Shown here in pieces: positions 38,629 through 42,500 of a stretch of DNA of 42,500 bases. Below the pieces are notes generated by a model. That model was not told the DNA's origin, made no database searches, and saw only the letters and a list, made by a program, of their open reading frames with translations. Within the stretch, counting starts at the first letter, position 1, and every line of letters starts with the position of its first letter. The position numbers were made by a program, and so were the translations under genes. Location: contig CAJNDS010002279.1 of the NCBI GenBank assembly GCA_905221605.1, positions 468,086 through 510,585 on the forward strand. The letters are read 5' to 3'. This stretch comes from Symbiodinium natans (lineage: Eukaryota; Sar; Dinophyceae; Suessiales; Symbiodiniaceae).

Positions 38629-41600
38629 TCACAAGCCTTCGGCTTCCGGACTACGAGGAAAGTTAACGAGCGCCTCGTTAACATAAAATATACATGCCTG
38701 GAGAGTGTGGAGAGCAGCGTTGAGGTCAAAGAGAAACTGAATGATGTCCTGTGCTGAATCTAGAGGCCTGTGCGTTGCCAGGAGAGCCTCCCTACCTTGA
38801 GCTGTTCCCTCGCACTCGCACAGAGTGTGCAGAACAGGAACAAGCGCACTGCCGCACCAAGGACAAAAGTCCCGCAAAGTGGGGCCAGTGGGCTCTTCTT
38901 GTGAGGGGGGCCACCGGCCAGAACATCGAATCCACAACCAAGTCCTTACTGAGTATAATGTGCGTGGCCCCAGATCCACCATAGCGAGGGTCCAAGGCAA
39001 AGCGCCCGCTTGCAACGGAAGTTGCGCGAAACTGAGGCCAAACCCCTCACAATGGGACTGTAGCTGCATGCTACGCCAACGCTCATCATAAGCTTGCAGT
39101 ATTGGCGAGACCACCTGCCTCCTATACTGCCGGACAAGCTGCTTTCGAAACGCGGGATCGCGCTTGGCTATCAACACCGATGGTGCGAAGGCTGGATGCT
39201 CTGTGATTGGCCAAATCCATCCAAAGGGACGCAATCGTTCCATGTGTTGGCAGATCACAGAAACCCATGTTGGCAGAGTCACCTGAGTAGCAGCTTGCAG
39301 CATGACAGCTGCAGGATGGTCCTCCGGCAGACACTGCATTCTGGCAAGTGTCGTAATGGCAAAATCCAAGACACGAGATCCAAGACGCGCTGTCCAGCCC
39401 AGTTGTGTACAGGGCAAAGCGCTTCTCACACTAGTGCAAGGACTACAACCCAAGATCATCAATGCCCATTTATGTTGAACAGAATTCAAAACAGACTCAA
39501 AACCAGAAGCTAAAACCAAAAAAGGGGCTCGATACGTGATAATGGACTCAATGCGGGACGGAACCTCGTCTGCAATGACCGGGAGAGGAACACCGGCGCA
39601 AGAAGCTGCAGCACAGAATTCCGAAAGAGCGCTGTTTGCGTGGGCAACCACTGCCTGTAGCATGGGCTCCATGGTGAGTTGGTCATCCAGAAGGAATCCC
39701 AAGCAGCTATGTGCCGAAGAAACATCACAACCCACTACGTCAAAGGAAGGCGGCGGGCTGCCGTACATTGCCATGACTGTAGTCTTGCCAGGTTTGCGAT
39801 TTATCCTGCTTCCGGATGACGTTGCAAACGTCTCAACTGCTGAGGTCTGGTTATCTCCGATGACTGCGGCAAGAGCCCCCACACTGGGACACGGCATCGT
39901 GGTGTCATCAATATACTGTATAGGCCCTAAGGGAAAATGGCCTAAACAGTCAAGAACCAAAATACGGTCAGCTAGTTTAGGCAACCGAGACAACTGGGAA
40001 ACTGTTACCTGAAGGCTTGAAGCCCAAGGAGGGGAGTCATTCACATAGCAGTCCTTGATGGCGCTGACTGCTTGTCCCCAAACATCGGCGGATGAGGGCT
40101 GAGCGTCCAAGTACACGGCAGGAGAAACTGAATCGGCTTGCATCAGTGCTTGATGCGCGAAAGGCGGCAACAGAGCGCAGGTGCCTTGTGGGACGGCCTT
40201 CTCCAAGGCTTCAGTGAGGTTAGCTGCAAAGGCATTAAACAAGAAAGAAGAAAACCGACGCCCCTGGGCTGTGCCTTGTCCAAGTGAAAAAACAGCAGAT
40301 AAATACCCATGCAAACAAACCACTTGCATATCCATGTGTAAGATATCATCCATTAGAAGCCAGCAGCAACCGGCGACTCCAGCCCTGGAGATATTGTGTA
40401 ACATTGTAGGGATGTCAGCCAAGTCGAAGGCTGCTTGCAAATCTGCGATTGCCAAATACGTTGGTGCCCCCTGTGCTCTACGTAACTGGCATAAAAGAAG
40501 CACCGCTAACATAGCCGACGCAGGATCACTGCGGCCACCCAACTGTCCAGGTCCACAGAAGGATTCAATGGCAGATTTGTTAATACGAACCCAAACCGCA
40601 TCTAAAACCTGCGCCATGTCAGAACCAAATGAAATAGGTCGTAAATTGTCCAGGCGGCGAACTGTAGCTGGTCCAGATTTGCGAATGGGACAAATTTGTC
40701 GTAGGGACCAAAAGGAAGAAGTAAGACCCAACCAAAAAGCAAGGTTAACTAACAAACCTGTAAGGGTCCTCCCTTGTGGGCATGCGGCTTTGAGAGCTGC
40801 AGCAGTTCCACGCAACCATCGCTTCGAAGACGTTAGGGAGTCTAGGATTTCATTTATGAGCTCGTTAGGCACAGAAACCGAGGCCTGCATTCGCTGCAGG
40901 TCTGTCCCATCCATCTCTGAAAAACCACCTTGAGCACGAATTTTTGAAATAGCTACGAGAGCGCGACGCGAATCGGGCGCTGCGTTTGCGTCACGCGAGC
41001 CCACCTTATCCTGCAGAACACGCATGACCACTGAGGCCATTTCGTGGGCTTTTAAGGGCAAGCCTGTGTCAGGAGAAATCAACATAACACTTGCATTCAA
41101 GGTGGCAGAAACAGTTTTTGAGATCCACTGCTTAGCCTGATTCGGATCGGATTCCCTCAGCTTAAGGAAAAGATGGGTGGCCTTCTGTTGTTCATACCAG
41201 GACCGTTGGGACACAGCGTGTTTAAAATCATCATATGACTCAAAGAGGTCAGGTCGTACTGGCAGTTGCGACAGAGAGACCTGATGCTTGGGCCTGACAA
41301 CAATAACTGCAGCTGCACAGTGTCCTGCCAAAACATACAAGAAGTCCCTAATCCAAGCTGCTGCGTCAATGATGTTCCGACGGAGTGCCTTCGACGCAGT
41401 GCCTCCTAATTGGCTGGGGCGTATAGTTTGATCCTGAAGAATATCATGAATGGCTAAACTTAGCGTGGCCAGTTCAGACTTGACGGAGCCAAGGGCATCA
41501 TCCCACACTGCTTCTGTGCTCCACATCACACGGCCCAAATGACTGTTGTAGTTGAGCTCGAGTTGAAAAGAAGAAAAATCCACAAAAATAGGAAAATGGT

Positions 41601-42500
41601 CTGATTCACCTATACGTTGCTGCCCTGTATAGCATGAAAAGTGCAGATTAGAAGTCGCGAGAACGACATCAATTGCCGATCCAGAGCAGTGCGTCGGCAT
41701 GCCATCATTGCGGACACTGAAACCTGCCTGCGAACACGCTTGCTGAATTCTGCGATCAGCAGGACGCTGTCTACAATGTAAACATGTGCACTGGCTGTCG
41801 TGTGCCAAAAGCCCACTGAAGTGCACGTTCCCATCACCAAGAAGTGCAATTCTGGCGTCATCACTTTGACGGCGCAGTTCAGATGCATAATTTAGGACAG
41901 TGCCCCATGTCTCCTCATCACCACCTTGCCCTGCATAAAAACCACCCAGGTGAAGGCGAACTCCAGATTTGCAAATGACATTGATAAAAATAATGCGTCC
42001 TGCTGAGATAACGGAATCCACCTCAACCCTGTCCAAAACATCCAAAAGAACCAAAACCCCAATGGAGTCCCACCCGGACGAACGATCTCCTAGCCAAGCA
42101 AATGGAAAGTTCCTGGGCAAAACAATTCCCTGAGCAAGCCTAGCGCCTGGCAAGAAGCAAATCTGAACATTATTATCTTGAAGCTCGGCTGCTATGTCCC
42201 ATAGGCGCCACTCAAGGAGCATATTTGTAGAAAGGGCAGTGAGGCCAGACCGGCCAGGGTTCATGAGTGCCACTTTAAGCTTGCTCTCCAAATGGCTTAA
42301 AGCTGGAGAGGTGAGGGCGGCCTTCTGGGCATCCACTCCCCCAGCGTACGGTGATACAACATCACTTTGCGGAATGGGTTTTGAAACCAGCGGGAGGATG
42401 AAATGTCTGATTGTCTGAATACAATCTGCTAGAATGCGCCCTATTTGAATAGGGCGGGTCGTGCCAGGGTGTCTCCAGCTGCCAGCAGCTTTTGGCGCTG
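38629..42500 (-). CDS. LINE polyprotein: endonuclease-reverse transcriptase, 5' partial
   Basis: Copies its own RNA into DNA at a nicked target. One uninterrupted frame, 1235 codons from the GTG at 42336, open for a further 54 codons to the window edge, so the true start lies outside. Residues (from that GTG): endonuclease/exonuclease/phosphatase domain about 20-255 with LLGDGN (165-170), AIDVV (221-225) and SDHFPIF (245-251). Reverse transcriptase about 540-870: CPIRKSG and NLRPISF, motif A IADLQAAFD (Asp632), motif B GTAQGRRFSSFLFN, motif C YIDD (808-811). C-terminal zinc knuckle FCPWCGSALVPVLHTLCEC (about 1157-1175). No stops or frameshifts, so it may be recent. Oddity: the usual endonuclease Glu (LQE-type motif) reads FLPGARL. 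Confidence 0.93.
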   Translation of the reverse strand, partial: APKAAGSWRHPGTTRPIQIGRILADCIQTIRHFILPLVSKPIPQSDVVSPYAGGVDAQKAALTSPALSHLESKLKVALMNPGRSGLTALSTNMLLEWRLWDIAAELQDNNVQICFLPGARLAQGIVLPRNFPFAWLGDRSSGWDSIGVLVLLDVLDRVEVDSVISAGRIIFINVICKSGVRLHLGGFYAGQGGDEETWGTVLNYASELRRQSDDARIALLGDGNVHFSGLLAHDSQCTCLHCRQRPADRRIQQACSQAGFSVRNDGMPTHCSGSAIDVVLATSNLHFSCYTGQQRIGESDHFPIFVDFSSFQLELNYNSHLGRVMWSTEAVWDDALGSVKSELATLSLAIHDILQDQTIRPSQLGGTASKALRRNIIDAAAWIRDFLYVLAGHCAAAVIVVRPKHQVSLSQLPVRPDLFESYDDFKHAVSQRSWYEQQKATHLFLKLRESDPNQAKQWISKTVSATLNASVMLISPDTGLPLKAHEMASVVMRVLQDKVGSRDANAAPDSRRALVAISKIRAQGGFSEMDGTDLQRMQASVSVPNELINEILDSLTSSKRWLRGTAAALKAACPQGRTLTGLLVNLAFWLGLTSSFWSLRQICPIRKSGPATVRRLDNLRPISFGSDMAQVLDAVWVRINKSAIESFCGPGQLGGRSDPASAMLAVLLLCQLRRAQGAPTYLAIADLQAAFDLADIPTMLHNISRAGVAGCCWLLMDDILHMDMQVVCLHGYLSAVFSLGQGTAQGRRFSSFLFNAFAANLTEALEKAVPQGTCALLPPFAHQALMQADSVSPAVYLDAQPSSADVWGQAVSAIKDCYVNDSPPWASSLQVTVSQLSRLPKLADRILVLDCLGHFPLGPIQYIDDTTMPCPSVGALAAVIGDNQTSAVETFATSSGSRINRKPGKTTVMAMYGSPPPSFDVVGCDVSSAHSCLGFLLDDQLTMEPMLQAVVAHANSALSEFCAAASCAGVPLPVIADEVPSRIESIITYRAPFLVLASGFESVLNSVQHKWALMILGCSPCTSVRSALPCTQLGWTARLGSRVLDFAITTLARMQCLPEDHPAAVMLQAATQVTLPTWVSVICQHMERLRPFGWIWPITEHPAFAPSVLIAKRDPAFRKQLVRQYRRQVVSPILQAYDERWRSMQLQSHCEGFGLSFAQLPLQAGALPWTLAMVDLGPRTLYSVRTWLWIRCSGRWPPSQEEPTGPTLRDFCPWCGSALVPVLHTLCECEGTAQGREALLATHRPLDSAQDIIQFLFDLNAALHTLQACIFYVNEALVNFPRSPEAEGL

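Larger units (their letters stand above)
38539..42500 (-). mobile_element. LINE-type non-LTR retrotransposon, 5' end outside the window
   Basis: Coding region 38629-42500 plus a 66-bp 3' UTR (38563-38628) and a 3' tail of three exact 8-bp units at 38539-38562 (CTGAAATG read on the minus strand). No poly-A. Non-LTR elements of several clades end in short tandem units, so I take this as the 3' end. Free of telomere repeats. It lies next to host exons on the opposite strand. Confidence 0.85.

Noticed and set aside
42334-42336. GTG at 42336 as the start of the LINE protein
   Set aside because: GTG is not a usual eukaryotic start and the frame stays open upstream to the window edge.

Overview
The window looks like nuclear DNA of a photosynthetic dinoflagellate. 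Four things support this: (i) exons split by introns whose acceptor is nearly always AG followed by G, with some non-GT (GA or GC) donors, as described for dinoflagellate genes; (ii) Arabidopsis-type telomere repeats, TTTAGGG/CCCTAAA, scattered internally along almost the whole window; (iii) the one recognisable host gene begins with a signal peptide followed by an Ala/Arg/Lys-rich stretch, the usual layout for import into a secondary plastid; (iv) a large LINE-type retrotransposon. Genus cannot be read from the sequence. An apicomplexan with telomere-like repeats was considered but fits less well.

Layout. Positions 1-850 are telomere-like arrays and a stem-loop element. Positions 851-5220 (+) hold an 11-exon gene for a HAD-superfamily phosphatase of the phosphoglycolate-phosphatase-like type. 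I assembled it by hand; all four HAD motifs are present and in order, and its introns carry telomere-repeat arrays. From 5.2 to 38.3 kb the same architecture continues: short GC-rich islands (35-130 bp), open in at least one frame, usually bounded by AG|G on the left and GT (often GTTTAGGG) on the right. They lie between telomere arrays, A/T microsatellites, G or C homopolymers and small inverted-repeat elements. About forty islands are listed as candidate exons. I cannot name the proteins, and because the DNA is GC-rich the frame is often ambiguous. The best-linked chain lies at 35188-37575, where most exon junctions agree in phase. A 350-bp CCCTGG hexamer array with a degenerate 340-bp tandem repeat lies at 14.2-15.2 kb. 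A telomere-free, A/T-richer 1.28-kb element with about 58-bp terminal inverted repeats lies at 30986-32266. The right end, 38539-42500 (-), is a LINE with endonuclease, reverse transcriptase and a C-terminal zinc knuckle. It ends in three perfect 8-bp units, and its ORF is open to the window edge.

Main message: introns here seem to be built from mobile, introner-like pieces. Several carry short direct duplications at their ends, several are small inverted-repeat elements present in more than one copy, and many start with GTTTAGGG and end with CCCTAAA just before the acceptor. In such introns the telomere repeats act as terminal inverted repeats. This is read from sequence only, without transcripts or alignments.
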